Part shown: positions 35,856 through 44,318 of the stretch, one piece after another
Numbering within the stretch: position 1 is the first letter of the stretch
Layout of the letters: each line of letters opens with the position of its first letter
DNA from: Paenibacillus sp. yr247
GTDB taxonomy: Bacteria; Bacillota; Bacilli; Paenibacillales; NBRC-103111
Assembly: GCF_900103825.1 (NCBI RefSeq)
Contig: NZ_FNIF01000021.1
Span: 1-64,000, forward strand
DNA length: 64,000 nucleotides
Reading direction: 5' to 3'
Position numbers and translations under genes: made by a program
The notes under the pieces: model-generated
Told to the model about the DNA's origin: nothing
The model's input: the letters and a program-made list of their open reading frames with translations, nothing else
Database searches by the model: none

Positions 35856-37631
35856 ATGAGTGTCAGTTTAAACTGGATTTCAGCAGGAAATTTGGAAGCG
35901 CTTAAACAAGAGGGCGCGAAGGTTATACGAGGCGGTATCGCTGTTTTTTATCATGAAGACCAAGTATACGCGGTAGACAACCGCTGCCCGCATTTAGGCT
36001 TTCCGCTCCATATGGGGAGCTTGTGCGACGGGATTTTGACGTGCCATTGGCATCATGCCCGGTTTGACGTCTGCAGCGGCGGTACGCTTGATCCGTGGGC
36101 GGATGATGTTCCATCGTATGAAGTGCGGGTCGACGGCGGCGAAGTGTGGGTAAATCCGGTTTCCAGAAGAGCAGAAGGCGCGGATAAATATAAGAATAGA
36201 CTGAAAGAAGGACTCGAGCAAAATATCGGCATCGTCATCGCGAAAGCGGTCGTCGGACTGATCGAAGAGGGAGTGCCGGAGCAGGACATCGCCCGCATTG
36301 GCATCGAATTCGGCACGACATATGGAACGGGCTGGAACTCCGGACTTACGATTCTTACCGCGATGGCGCAAAGCGTCGATAAGCTGGACAAGAACGGCAA
36401 AATACTCGCCTTGTACCAAGGCCTTGTCCATGTCGCTCGAGGCAGCTCGGGCAGAGGAACCCGCCACTTGCTGTCGGCGCTGCCGTCGGCGGACGTGCCG
36501 TTCGAACGCTTGACCGAGTGGTATCGCAGCTGCATAGAGGTGCGGGATACGCAGGGCGCTGAGAAAGTGCTGATCACCGCCATTTTGAAAGGAATTGATA
36601 CGAAGCGGCTGTCAGAAATGATGCTTGTCGCCGCAACAGATCACATTTATTTGGACGGCGGCCATGTGTTCGATTTCCACAGCAAGGCTTTTGAGGCGCT
36701 GGAGTGGGCGGAGGTGTCGCAAAAGGAGCGGATTTTAACTTCGCTCGTGCCGATGATGGCTCGTCCGACACGGAGCGAGGAGCTGCACCAGTGGCAGGCG
36801 CCGCTGAACCTCGTAGAGCCGATCAAGCAAGCGGTCAACGAGCTGGAGCAGAATGCGGCGCAGGCGAAGCTCGCCGGTGGGTCAACGGATACGCGGCAGC
36901 AGACAGCTCTGTCTGCTGATACGAAAGAGCAATTGCTGCTGCAGCTGCTGAGCGATACGCCGGAGCAGACGATCGCTTTGCTGCGCGACCTGCTCATCGC
37001 GGGAATGGCTCCAGCGCAATTGGCGCAGCTCGTTGCTTTGGCCGCCGCGGAACGGATCGTTCGTTTCCATACGCAGAACGATTTCGGCGATTGGATTGCA
37101 GTGCTCCATACGTTCACTTATGCTCACGCTGTTCATGAAAGGCTGCTGCAATCGGATGAGCCGATGCTGCAGCGGGCGATTTTTCACGGAGCCGTCAGCG
37201 TATATCTTGACCGTTTCTTGAACGTGCCGACAGCCGCGCGTCCTAAGCCGTCCGGCTCCGCCGCGCCGGCCGACCATCAAGAGCTGCTCGATTTGCTCGA
37301 TCTGCGCCAGCAGGTCGGACCGGCCGCGCAATGGGTGATGGACTACATTCATGGCGGTGGTGAGCCGGGAGCGCTGCTTAACACGCTTGGCCATGCACTG
37401 TTGCGGGAGGATGCGGAATTCCATTCTTTCCAAATTTATGAGGCCGCAGTGGCCGAATACGACCGCTGGCAAGCGGCGGCAGGCTCTTTTGCGGAGAAGG
37501 CCAAAGAAACGATGCTGCTCGCCTGCACCCGATATTTGGCGGCACACGCGCCAACCGCACGCGAGCTCCCGCATACGGCAAAAATTGCCTTGAGGCTGCA
37601 TAAAGGCGAACGGTTGTTTGAAGAAGAGTAA
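35856..37631 (+). CDS. Rieske [2Fe-2S] domain fused to a large uncharacterised domain
   Basis: The product has 591 residues. An N-terminal Rieske ferredoxin domain (about 1-105) carries the cluster ligands Cys44-x-His46 in RCPHLG and Cys63-x-x-His66 in CHWHH. The next 480 or so residues are helix-rich with a long Ala/Gln-rich linker near 330-350 and include HAVHERLLQSDEPMLQRAIF and VYLDRFLNV. I do not recognise that part, and it lacks an obvious dioxygenase non-haem iron motif. AAGGAGG precedes the ATG. GC-rich. Possibly an electron-transfer protein fused to its partner domain. Confidence 0.8.
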   Translation: MSVSLNWISAGNLEALKQEGAKVIRGGIAVFYHEDQVYAVDNRCPHLGFPLHMGSLCDGILTCHWHHARFDVCSGGTLDPWADDVPSYEVRVDGGEVWVNPVSRRAEGADKYKNRLKEGLEQNIGIVIAKAVVGLIEEGVPEQDIARIGIEFGTTYGTGWNSGLTILTAMAQSVDKLDKNGKILALYQGLVHVARGSSGRGTRHLLSALPSADVPFERLTEWYRSCIEVRDTQGAEKVLITAILKGIDTKRLSEMMLVAATDHIYLDGGHVFDFHSKAFEALEWAEVSQKERILTSLVPMMARPTRSEELHQWQAPLNLVEPIKQAVNELEQNAAQAKLAGGSTDTRQQTALSADTKEQLLLQLLSDTPEQTIALLRDLLIAGMAPAQLAQLVALAAAERIVRFHTQNDFGDWIAVLHTFTYAHAVHERLLQSDEPMLQRAIFHGAVSVYLDRFLNVPTAARPKPSGSAAPADHQELLDLLDLRQQVGPAAQWVMDYIHGGGEPGALLNTLGHALLREDAEFHSFQIYEAAVAEYDRWQAAAGSFAEKAKETMLLACTRYLAAHAPTARELPHTAKIALRLHKGERLFEEE

Positions 37632-37643
37632 CAGATGGATGCG

Positions 37644-37685
37644 CCAGCTGGAGCGTAGAAGCGCTTCGGCTGGTCCCTTTTTTTA
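37644..37685 (+). terminator. Terminator of the Rieske gene
   Basis: CCAGCTGGAGCG and GCGCTTCGGCTGG form an imperfect stem followed by CCCTTTTTTT, 13 bases after the stop. Confidence 0.75.
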
Positions 37686-37754
37686 TCGTGAGAGCATTAT
37701 GATATAAAGGAGACGAGAAAATGCTGTTTTCACGGTCAACTTCAAAGCCGCTCA

Positions 37755-38090
37755 TCAAATACCCCAATGGAAGAAACACTTCGTGCACTTGATGACCTTC
37801 AGGCTCAAGGCAAGATTCTCTTTCCGGCGGTTAGCAATTGGGCAGCCTGGTAAATTGGGGTTATTTCCTATAGTCCTCTGGGAGCTGGGCTTCTTACATG
37901 GAAATATAATCTCAATAAACACCCAGAGCAAGGAAGATTAGTTGAAGAGGGGATGAACCCCTCAACACTTGAAGTCGCCTGGGTGATGTCCAATCCAGCA
38001 ATAACGGCACCTAATATCGGAGCAAGAAAATGTAAGAGCAGCTTGAATTTACGCTTGCTGCAAGCGAAGTGGACATAAATCCAAACATAT
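37755..38090 (+). pseudogene. Aldo/keto reductase remnant with deletions
   Basis: Pieces of one AKR in order: TPMEETLRALDDLQAQGKIL and FPAVSNWAAW, then a stop in place of the next residue; then GVISYSPLGAGLLTWKYN; then EVAWVMSNPAITAPNIGAR. Large parts between them are missing, and the N-terminus with the catalytic tetrad is absent. Confidence 0.85.
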
Positions 38091-38135
38091 AACTATTCAT
38101 ATGCTGGCAACGGCGATCCTTAAAAAACTTTCTTA

Positions 38136-38166
38136 TTGACTTGGAGTTCACTCCAAGGAGTAAACT
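38136..38166 (+). promoter_or_regulatory. MerR-type promoter with 19-bp spacer and palindromic operator
   Basis: The -35 TTGACT and -10 TAAACT are 19 bases apart, with the perfect palindrome CTTGGAGTTCACTCCAAG in the spacer. This is the classical layout for MerR-family activation by DNA distortion. It drives the aldo/keto reductase gene at 38,201. Confidence 0.85.
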
Positions 38167-38200
38167 TATTTATATCATCAAAAAAGGAGTGTGCTGACAC

Positions 38201-39181
38201 ATGGATTATGTGAAACTTGGAAATACCGGTTTGGATGTATCCCGTATTTGTCTTGGTTGTATGGGCTTTGGTGACGCAAAGCTGGGGCATCATCAATGGG
38301 TACTTGATGAAGAGAAAGCTCGCCCAGTAATAAAAAAAGCTTTGGAGCTTGGTATCAATTTTTTTGATACGGCGAATGTCTATGCAGCCGGAACAAGCGA
38401 GGAAATTATTGGCCCGGCTCTAAAGGACTATGCTAATCGAGATGAAATTGTGCTCGCAACGAAGGTTAATGGCCGCATGCATGAAGGGCCAAACGGTGCC
38501 GGACTTTCCCGAAAGGCAATCATGAGTGAGATTGATAAGAGCCTAAAGAGGCTCGGAACAGATTATGTGGATCTGTACCAAATTCACCGCTGGGATTACA
38601 ATACGCCCATCGAAGAGACAATGGAAGCCATGCATGATGTGGTAAAGGCTGGGAAGGCCCGATACATAGGTGCTTCTGCCATGTACGCATGGCAGTTTCT
38701 GAAGGCCCTGCATGTAGCCGAAAAAAATGGATGGACCCGGTTTGTGTCGATGCAGAATCATTACAACCTCATCTACCGTGAAGAAGAGAGAGAGATGTTG
38801 CCGCTCTGCAAGACTGAGAAAATCGGTGTGATTCCTTATAGCCCGCTTGCAGGAGGAAGATTGACAAGAGACCCGCAGGAAAAAACACATCGTTCCGAAA
38901 CTGATCAAATTGCGAAACAGAAATACGATGCGACCGCAGATGCCGATCGACTGATCGTGGATCAAGTTGCAGCAATCGCAGAAAAACACGGTGTTCCCCG
39001 CGTTCGAATCGCACTTGCCTGGTTGCTGCAGAAAGAACCGGTAACAGCTCCCATTGTCGGTGCGACGAAAATATCACATCTCGAAGAAGCAGTAGCTGCT
39101 CTTTCGATTACCTTAACACCAGAAGAAATCGCGTCGTTGGAAGAACCGTATGTACCTCATCGGATCGTTGGTCATCAGTAA
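38201..39181 (+). CDS. Aldo/keto reductase (NADPH-dependent)
   Basis: The product has 326 residues. The catalytic tetrad is visible: Asp in FFDTANVY, its Tyr, Lys in VLATKVNGR, His in YQIHRWD. IGVIPYSPLAGGRL and APIVGATKISHLEEA are the family's cofactor-loop blocks. AAAGGAG precedes the ATG. The MerR-type promoter upstream and a truncated MerR gene downstream indicate it was once induced by a regulator sensing an aldehyde or electrophile (inference from the AdhR-like arrangement). Confidence 0.93.
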   Translation: MDYVKLGNTGLDVSRICLGCMGFGDAKLGHHQWVLDEEKARPVIKKALELGINFFDTANVYAAGTSEEIIGPALKDYANRDEIVLATKVNGRMHEGPNGAGLSRKAIMSEIDKSLKRLGTDYVDLYQIHRWDYNTPIEETMEAMHDVVKAGKARYIGASAMYAWQFLKALHVAEKNGWTRFVSMQNHYNLIYREEEREMLPLCKTEKIGVIPYSPLAGGRLTRDPQEKTHRSETDQIAKQKYDATADADRLIVDQVAAIAEKHGVPRVRIALAWLLQKEPVTAPIVGATKISHLEEAVAALSITLTPEEIASLEEPYVPHRIVGHQ

Positions 39182-39193
39182 TGAGCAAGTGAG

Positions 39194-39218
39194 CCGGACT
39201 ACAGTGGTCCGTTTTCTT
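39194..39218 (+). terminator. Terminator-like hairpin after the reductase gene
   Basis: CCGGACtacagtGGTCCG followed by TTTTC. Confidence 0.6.
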
Positions 39219-39276
39219 TCGAAGAGCCCACTTATGAAAGGAATTACTCACACCAAGGTAATAGGAGATGCCCCTC

Positions 39277-39387
39277 ATGATGACAATCGCAGAAGTAAGC
39301 GAAAAATTTAATCTTTCACAGGATACTCTCCGCTATTATGAGCGCATCGGACTACTTCCGCGTGTTAACCGAAATAAAACGGAATAA
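39277..39387 (+). pseudogene. MerR-family regulator, truncated after its DNA-binding helices
   Basis: ATG with AGGAGATG upstream. MMTIAEVSEKFNLSQDTLRY followed by YERIGLLPRVNRNKTE is the winged HTH start of a MerR regulator, then a stop after 36 codons. The next bases encode MEEMK in another frame, which resembles the later coiled-coil region. That suggests an internal deletion of about 80 codons before repeat R13. The rest, including the effector domain, is gone. Confidence 0.85.
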
Positions 39388-39412
39388 TGGAAGAGATGAA
39401 GTAAGTATTGAG

Positions 39413-39487
39413 CTAACGAAGAACGATAGTGCAGGAGCTGCTTTGGCGTGGCTCCTTTTTGGTTTCCTCAACCAACGAAGAATGTAG
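39413..39487 (+). repeat. Dispersed repeat, full copy (R13)
   Basis: Left arm CTAACGAAGAACGATAG, hairpin GGAGCTGCTTTGGCGTGGCTCC with TTTTT, right arm CAACCAACGAAGAATGTAG. It abuts the truncated MerR gene. Confidence 0.8.
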
Positions 39488-39589
39488 ATTTAGCCATATG
39501 ACTAAAGGATTAATTTACTATTGAGGATAAGCAACAAAAATGGCCCTTGGCGTCTAGTAAGTAACGAAAAACAAGGGGGAACCTCATTA

Positions 39590-39862
39590 ATGAAAATAAA
39601 ACATGGAATAAAGGTGGGCGACCAACAACAAAGTAAATTGTTTACCAAAGATGACATCAAAAAAGCCATAGAAAAAGAAGGCATGGTGTTCAAGGAACTG
39701 CCTGTTCCGATGGAACCTAAGAAAGACATGGTTTTAAACATGCATGCTCCCACCGCTAATTTAGAAATGAATGATGGGAATATTGTTTCGGTGTATATTT
39801 ATTCGTCATTGAAACAGCAGCAGTTTAGTATTAAAAGATACGAAGCGGCGGACCTGCAATAA
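39590..39862 (+). CDS. Hypothetical 90-residue protein
   Basis: ATG with AAGGGGGAAC upstream. The sequence (KIKHGIKVGDQQQSKLFTKD, MVFKELPVPMEPKKDMVLNM) is charged and without a signal peptide. No family is recognised. The good ribosome site and even codon use support a real gene. Confidence 0.5.
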   Translation: MKIKHGIKVGDQQQSKLFTKDDIKKAIEKEGMVFKELPVPMEPKKDMVLNMHAPTANLEMNDGNIVSVYIYSSLKQQQFSIKRYEAADLQ

Positions 39863-39971
39863 GGATAGTTCGCCGTACTCCAATCAGTTGCATTGCCAAT
39901 TCTTTTGTCATTAGTATAATCGCAGCCCTCTTTTCACAGATACGCTGACGTGCAGAATAGTTTAGTTACAT

Positions 39972-40629
39972 CACGAATATTAACCAACAACTTGAACAAG
40001 AGCACGAAGTATTTCTGCTGACGCTCACGAAAGGAGGAGCTACCGTTCAACGACTTCCGCTTGGCTTACCTATCGAGGAAATGGGGGAAGTTAGATGTAA
40101 GCAATTACAGCAAGCGGCAGAAATACTCGGAGTAAACGGCCTTAAGGTGCTGGACTTCCCAGATAGCGGGCTTGACCAAATGGATCCGCGCGTCATTGAA
40201 CAAGCCATTGCTGAGTATATAAACGAAATCAAACCAGCTGTATTAGTAACACTGCCTGTGCACGGAATCAGCGGTCATCCTGATCATCTCAAGACTCATG
40301 CAGTCGTTAAAAGGGTCTATTTTGATATGAAGGACAATGGTTCACATTTTTTGAAAAGATTGGCTTTTATTACATTATCGGAGGAAATCGACACTAAAGG
40401 AGGACCTCGTATTTTTTACTCACAAAAGGAGCAGATCGATTGCGTTTTACCTGTCCGTCCTCAGGATTTGGATGCAATGACTCGAGCTCTGAGCTGTTAT
40501 ACTACCTCACCGATTCCTGTTGCCCTTGTGGTTGAATCAGTAAAGAGTAGTATTGCTTTTGAATTGTTCGGAGAAGATTTCAAGCCAGTTCTTCATGATT
40601 TGACCCATGGTTTAAATGCCAAGTCTTAA
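39972..40629 (+). pseudogene. PIG-L family deacetylase lacking its N-terminus
   Basis: The open sequence begins NINQQLEQEHEVFLLTLTKG and continues through KVLDFPDSGL and VHGISGHPDHLKTH, the second metal-site block of LmbE/PIG-L N-acetylglucosamine-type deacetylases. The first block (HPDDE) and about the first 25 residues are missing, and no ribosome site is present, so it is probably inactive. Confidence 0.8.
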
Positions 40630-40694
40630 GCCTTTACCGACGAAAATGACTTTAGAACAAGGTTATCTGTGTGGTAGAAATAATTAATACATTT

Positions 40695-40727
40695 TGTTCA
40701 TCTAACGAGGAACGTTTGTTCAATAAT
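40695..40727 (+). repeat. Dispersed repeat, solitary left arm (R14)
   Basis: TTGTTCATCTAACGAGGAAC followed by GTTTGTTCAATAA. There is no hairpin or right arm. Confidence 0.6.
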
Positions 40728-40847
40728 TCCATTTAAAGGATTAAAAAAACCGTTAATGTCTGACTACAAAAACATAGGTACTTTTGGATCGCCGTAAAAT
40801 GGGGATTTTTTTATTTCAAAGCACATATTTTTGTTTTGCGGTGCCAG

Positions 40848-40900
40848 GACACAAACATATGTGAATAATCATCACGAGACACAAACATGGGCGTATAATC
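40848..40900 (+). repeat. 23-bp repeat, tandem copies 2 and 3
   Basis: GACACAAACATATGTGAATAATC (40,848) and a second copy at 40,878 that keeps GACACAAACAT and GCGTATAATC, 30 bases apart. They match the copy at 21,735. AGAGGGGGGAAC follows, so it looks like a promoter and leader whose gene is missing. Confidence 0.6.
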
Positions 40901-41093
40901 TTAGTCGAAAGATAAAAAAAGAGGGGGGAACAAAAGAAGCGTTTAAACGAACGTTTCAGCGTTTAATTGCAAGCGTAAAGCCGGTAGTGAATTAGGTGGA
41001 ATGCCGCAAACTCTGAGATTTTAGTAAAAAATCTTCTACAAAAAGTTGCTTTTGCAGCTTCAATTATTATTAAAAAGGAACCTTCTATTCCTT

Positions 41094-41756
41094 CTATTTA
41101 TAAAGATAGACAAATAAACTAATACCCTCTTTTTTGATATTGTAGTTCTTAAAAGGAGTCTCTTTTAAAAGTGACTCAAAATCTTTTTTTGTGTAAGCAC
41201 CTTGTTTTAGGAAAGTTTTAAATGCAAATTTCACGAAATGCTTGTCAAATCCTTTCATTCCTGTCTGTCTAATCTCATTGTTAATATCTTCAGCTGTTGC
41301 CTCATAATTCATGTCGATGATTAGGGATGTTCCACCTTCTTTCAGCACTCGATACATTTCACACAGCGCCTTTAATGGATCCTTAAAGTTCTTGAATGCT
41401 GCACTGCAAATAATAAAATCAAAAAAGCTATCTTCGCATGGTAGATTAGATGCGTTACCTTCTTTAAAATCAACTGACACATTTGCTTCTTTTGCATTAT
41501 TTTTTTCAATTTTCACAAAGTCTGGGCTTATCTCGACTCCTGTAACCTTAAACCCTTTCTTGGCGAGTTCAATCGACAAATAACCCGGACCAGGTGCAAC
41601 TTCCAAAATGTTTGCACTTTTGCTGACTAAAGATGCAACTTCATTCGCATATTCTTGCATTTGAGTCATTCGGCTTTTGCGAGAATTCTTATCATACCAC
41701 TTTGCAGTTAAGCCATAAATGCCGACATCCTTGTTTTTTCGTATGTTTTTCATCAT
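41094..41756 (-). CDS. Class I SAM-dependent methyltransferase
   Basis: The product has 220 residues. Motif I ILEVAPGPGYLSIEL, VTGVEISPDFV, then DFIICSAAFKNFKDP and VLKEGGTSLIIDMNYE define a UbiE/Methyltransf_11-type enzyme. The substrate is unknown. AAGGAGATATTTTT precedes the ATG. AT-rich codon use. It is monocistronic on the minus strand. Confidence 0.88.
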   Translation of the reverse strand: MMKNIRKNKDVGIYGLTAKWYDKNSRKSRMTQMQEYANEVASLVSKSANILEVAPGPGYLSIELAKKGFKVTGVEISPDFVKIEKNNAKEANVSVDFKEGNASNLPCEDSFFDFIICSAAFKNFKDPLKALCEMYRVLKEGGTSLIIDMNYEATAEDINNEIRQTGMKGFDKHFVKFAFKTFLKQGAYTKKDFESLLKETPFKNYNIKKEGISLFVYLYK

Positions 41757-41859
41757 AAAAATATCTCCTTTAAAATTAGATCGATTCCTTCTGCATCTTG
41801 TCTATTTCATTATATGGGATCGATCAGCGCGTCTGAACCATCCAACGGATGAAATGCAG

Positions 41860-41877
41860 CTCCGTCTTCAGACGGAG
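41860..41877. repeat. Perfect 8-bp hairpin with 2-base loop
   Basis: CTCCGTCT-TC-AGACGGAG in a gene-free stretch between the methyltransferase and the partition genes. Confidence 0.55.
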
Positions 41878-41998
41878 CCGTCGTAATAGAGTAACAAAGA
41901 GTAGGGATCAGCTTGGGAACTTTGACGGAGACGACTTCTAGCAAATCTCCGATCTCTGATCTCTGGGCAGACTGTAAAATGAACGCAACCCCACTGGC

Positions 41999-42244
41999 CT
42001 ACTCGACCGGTGGGGTATTTTTATGTCTTCGCATATACTCTTTCACGGCCTCTACCACAACATCAACCATCTTCTTATTCTGTTTCGCGGCGAATATCTT
42101 TAACTCAGTATGGAATTGATCATCGAAATCAAATGTTGCTTTTTTCTTATTTAAAGGTTTCTGTATACCTGTATTTACAGTTTCCTGTATTTCTTGATTC
42201 CGCCGTTTTCCTAATAACTGCTCAATCGCATCACGCTTGGACAC
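41999..42244 (-). CDS. Ribbon-helix-helix-like partition partner (ParB-type small protein)
   Basis: The product is about 81 residues. The C-terminal FDFDDQFHTELKIFAAKQNK region followed by VVVEAVKEYMRRH resembles an RHH (CopG/ParR-like) DNA-binding fold, while the N-terminal KRDAIEQLLGKRR is basic. It overlaps the end of the parA gene by 14 bases when the GTG at 42244 (after AGGAGCTGGAG) is used. The context strongly suggests the centromere-binding protein of a plasmid-type segregation pair. Confidence 0.75.
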   Translation of the reverse strand: MSKRDAIEQLLGKRRNQEIQETVNTGIQKPLNKKKATFDFDDQFHTELKIFAAKQNKKMVDVVVEAVKEYMRRHKNTPPVE

Positions 42245-43037
42245 GCTGCTCCAGCTCCTCGACAAAATTTCTATAATTGCTTAGTGCTGATGTATCCGTA
42301 TTACTGTATTCCTGTATTCCTGTAATAGAAAACTCCTTGATTCTATTTCTTCGCTTTATTTCCGTTCGAAACACAACTTCCTCGTATTCTCTCCTTACCC
42401 TATCAATGATTGTTTTATCAATGATTGTTCTAGAATCGATCATTGTTGGCAATATGCCGCATAAAACAAGGTCCAGCTTTTTAACCTCTTTGATGTGAAT
42501 CATTGTTGCGATGTATCTGTCCAGCGCGTCATAACACATTGGTTCGCATTGCAGCATGACGATTGCATAGTCTGAAGCCACTAAACCATTAATAGTGTGC
42601 TCTCCGAGATTTGGAGGTAAGTCAATAAGTATGTAGTCATATCTGGCCTTTACTTTATGTAATGTATCTCTCAAAATGGTCGAACTCATTGAAGGATTTT
42701 GATGGATAAGCATGGGTAGAGTTGCTAGCATTTCATCAGCTGGAATGAAGTGAAGGTTGTAGGTTAACTTGCGGATGTAGGGGGTGGGATTCATGTTTTT
42801 ACAAGCCTCAAAAATAGTCATTTTGGAGTAATCGTGTATATCTCGTTGAGTAAGAAACTGTGTCAAATTGCCTTGGCTATCGAAGTCCACACAGAGAACT
42901 TTGTACTTTTTAGAGAGAAGATACCCCGTGATGGCTGTGGTTGTCGTTTTACCAACGCCGCCTTTTTGATTACCGATTGAAATAATGGCTCCCATAACCC
43001 ATTCCTCCTTATTTCTGTAAACCTTTATTCCTGTATA
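42156..43037 (-). repeat. Iteron-like TACAGGAATA repeats across the partition locus
   Basis: On the minus strand, variants of (T/A)TACAGGAATA occur in three clusters: two just upstream of parA (43,011-43,037), three in the 3' end of parA (42,291-42,328) and three inside the RHH gene (42,156-42,193). The clusters are plausible centromere or operator sites for the RHH protein. Confidence 0.55.
42231..42995 (-). CDS. parA: ParA-family partition ATPase
   Basis: The product has 254 residues. The deviant Walker A KGGVGKTTTT (11-20), VLCVDFDSQGNLT and YILIDLPPNLG are the ParA/Soj signature. No N-terminal HTH is present, so this is the small Ib type that pairs with a small RHH partner. I chose the ATG at 42995 because AGGAGG lies eight bases upstream; a longer frame to 43082 has no site. 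It is plasmid-like machinery embedded in chromosomal-looking DNA, with no replication gene in the window. Confidence 0.92.
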   Translation of the reverse strand: MGAIISIGNQKGGVGKTTTTAITGYLLSKKYKVLCVDFDSQGNLTQFLTQRDIHDYSKMTIFEACKNMNPTPYIRKLTYNLHFIPADEMLATLPMLIHQNPSMSSTILRDTLHKVKARYDYILIDLPPNLGEHTINGLVASDYAIVMLQCEPMCYDALDRYIATMIHIKEVKKLDLVLCGILPTMIDSRTIIDKTIIDRVRREYEEVVFRTEIKRRNRIKEFSITGIQEYSNTDTSALSNYRNFVEELEQRVQA

Positions 43038-43163
43038 TAGTTCTATAATAGATCTATTTAAAAGGGGGTCATGCACGGACAAGTCGAGAGTGAATTCTGC
43101 AACAAACCCTCATTTTCGCAGCGGGGTACTTTAAATTCTAATCAATTTTGGAACAACAAAAAC

Positions 43164-43201
43164 GGAGCCACGCGGGATTGCGGATTGCGGGCTCCTTTTT
43201 C
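43164..43201. terminator. Terminator-like hairpin
   Basis: GGAGCC...GGCTCC with a TTTTT tail on the plus strand. No gene ends just before it; it may be a repeat-hairpin remnant. Confidence 0.5.
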
Positions 43202-43243
43202 TAAGTAATTATGGAATATCACTCCTGGTGCATTTTAATATAA

Positions 43244-43340
43244 TTTGTCATAGGATTGAAGATATTTTGTCATGAAATTTGAGTTTAAAAATGTCATAGT
43301 ATTCGAGAGTCCATAGTGGCATTTTGACATAACTTGTTGA
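43244..43340. repeat. TTGTCATA-type short repeats
   Basis: TTTGTCATAG (43,244), TTTTGTCATG (43,265) and AATGTCATAG (43,289) are spaced about 21-24 bases apart, followed by a related TTTTGACATAA (43,322). They may be operator or iteron sites, and no gene is recognised here. Confidence 0.35.
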
Positions 43341-43537
43341 AAATAGAAATGATCCTCTAGAATTTCAAGATCCGGTCGTATCTTATAAATCCGGAAAGAA
43401 AATACGCCATCTTTTAGGGAGGGTTGGAAATGCAAATGTTGTCACAGGCTATCGGACTGTTCTATATGTTTAGCGATAATTGTATGGATAATAACGAGCT
43501 TAATGATAATTTTGCATTAACAGAAAGCATAAACATA

Positions 43538-43620
43538 TTAACGAGAAACGATAGCACAATTACAAATAGGCTGCCAGCATCCGCTGCAGCCTATTAAAGT
43601 AACGGGCAGTTTGCAGGATT
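43538..43620 (+). repeat. Dispersed repeat, full copy (R15)
   Basis: Left arm TTAACGAGAAACGATAGCAC, perfect 10-bp hairpin AATAGGCTGC/GCAGCCTATT (43,565/43,586), right arm AAGTAACGGGCAGTTTGCAG. Confidence 0.85.
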
Positions 43621-43946
43621 GATTTATTTAGGAATGCGGGGATGATAATTTTGAAAACGAGTTGATAGGATTGTCCATAGAGAGTGATTTCAATGTTCTT
43701 GCCCCGTAGGGGCAGTCTGGTCTCGGTATTCATTATTTCATCGTTTTCATCAAGTTCAAAACCTTTGAAGTATCCGAATATACCTCTAACTAAAAAACAA
43801 TAGACAAGTTTGGAAGTAGATCGAAATGTTAGCTTCTGCTGGAATTTAAAGGCAAAACTAAAGCCCTAAAGGAAAGCATCCCCCGGGCTTTTTTTGTGCT
43901 TTTGTTAACCACCTGAAACAGGTTTACATCATCAATTCCATTATTT
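43621..43946. other. Intergenic stretch with one hairpin
   Basis: AAGCCC...GGGCTT plus TTTTT (43,861-43,895) is a good terminator with no intact gene before it. Nothing else is seen. Confidence 0.4.
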
Positions 43947-44039
43947 CTACTTCTTCTTTTTTCTGCTTTTACCATGATTTGGTTTGTTATCTTTTTGGTC
44001 TTTAGCGTGATTTTCTTGTTGTTGGTCGTGTGTTGTCAT
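43947..44039 (-). CDS. Possible 30-residue hydrophilic peptide
   Basis: The minus-strand frame starting MTTHDQQQENHAKDQKDNKP and ending KSRKKKK is strongly biased to Gln/Asn/Lys, like some small spore-associated proteins. There is no clear ribosome site. Speculative. Confidence 0.3.
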   Translation of the reverse strand: MTTHDQQQENHAKDQKDNKPNHGKSRKKKK

Positions 44040-44318
44040 GACATTAGCCCACCCATCTGAGGAATTGGAAACATAAATAGTGTACTCATTTAAGGAGTAA
44101 TATAAGCAGCCACTTTGTGCCAATTACTATGCTTCCATCGCCTTATCATAATGTGTGGCCAGTAGTCGGTTTATGTTACAAACGGTGCAGTCCCTTGGAT
44201 AAAGTAAAGTTGGTTAATAAAATAATCAGTGGGTACACATAAATTTTTATTAGATAAATATTTCTGAGAGCTCAACTAGAAGATATGCGATTGTATATAA
44301 AGAATTTATTGTTAGTAA

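Noticed and set aside
41913..42119. 68-codon plus-strand frame
   Set aside because: Antisense to the RHH partition gene and without its own ribosome site.
43235..43435. 66-codon minus-strand frame
   Set aside because: No ribosome site and no family. It overlaps the TGTCATA repeats.
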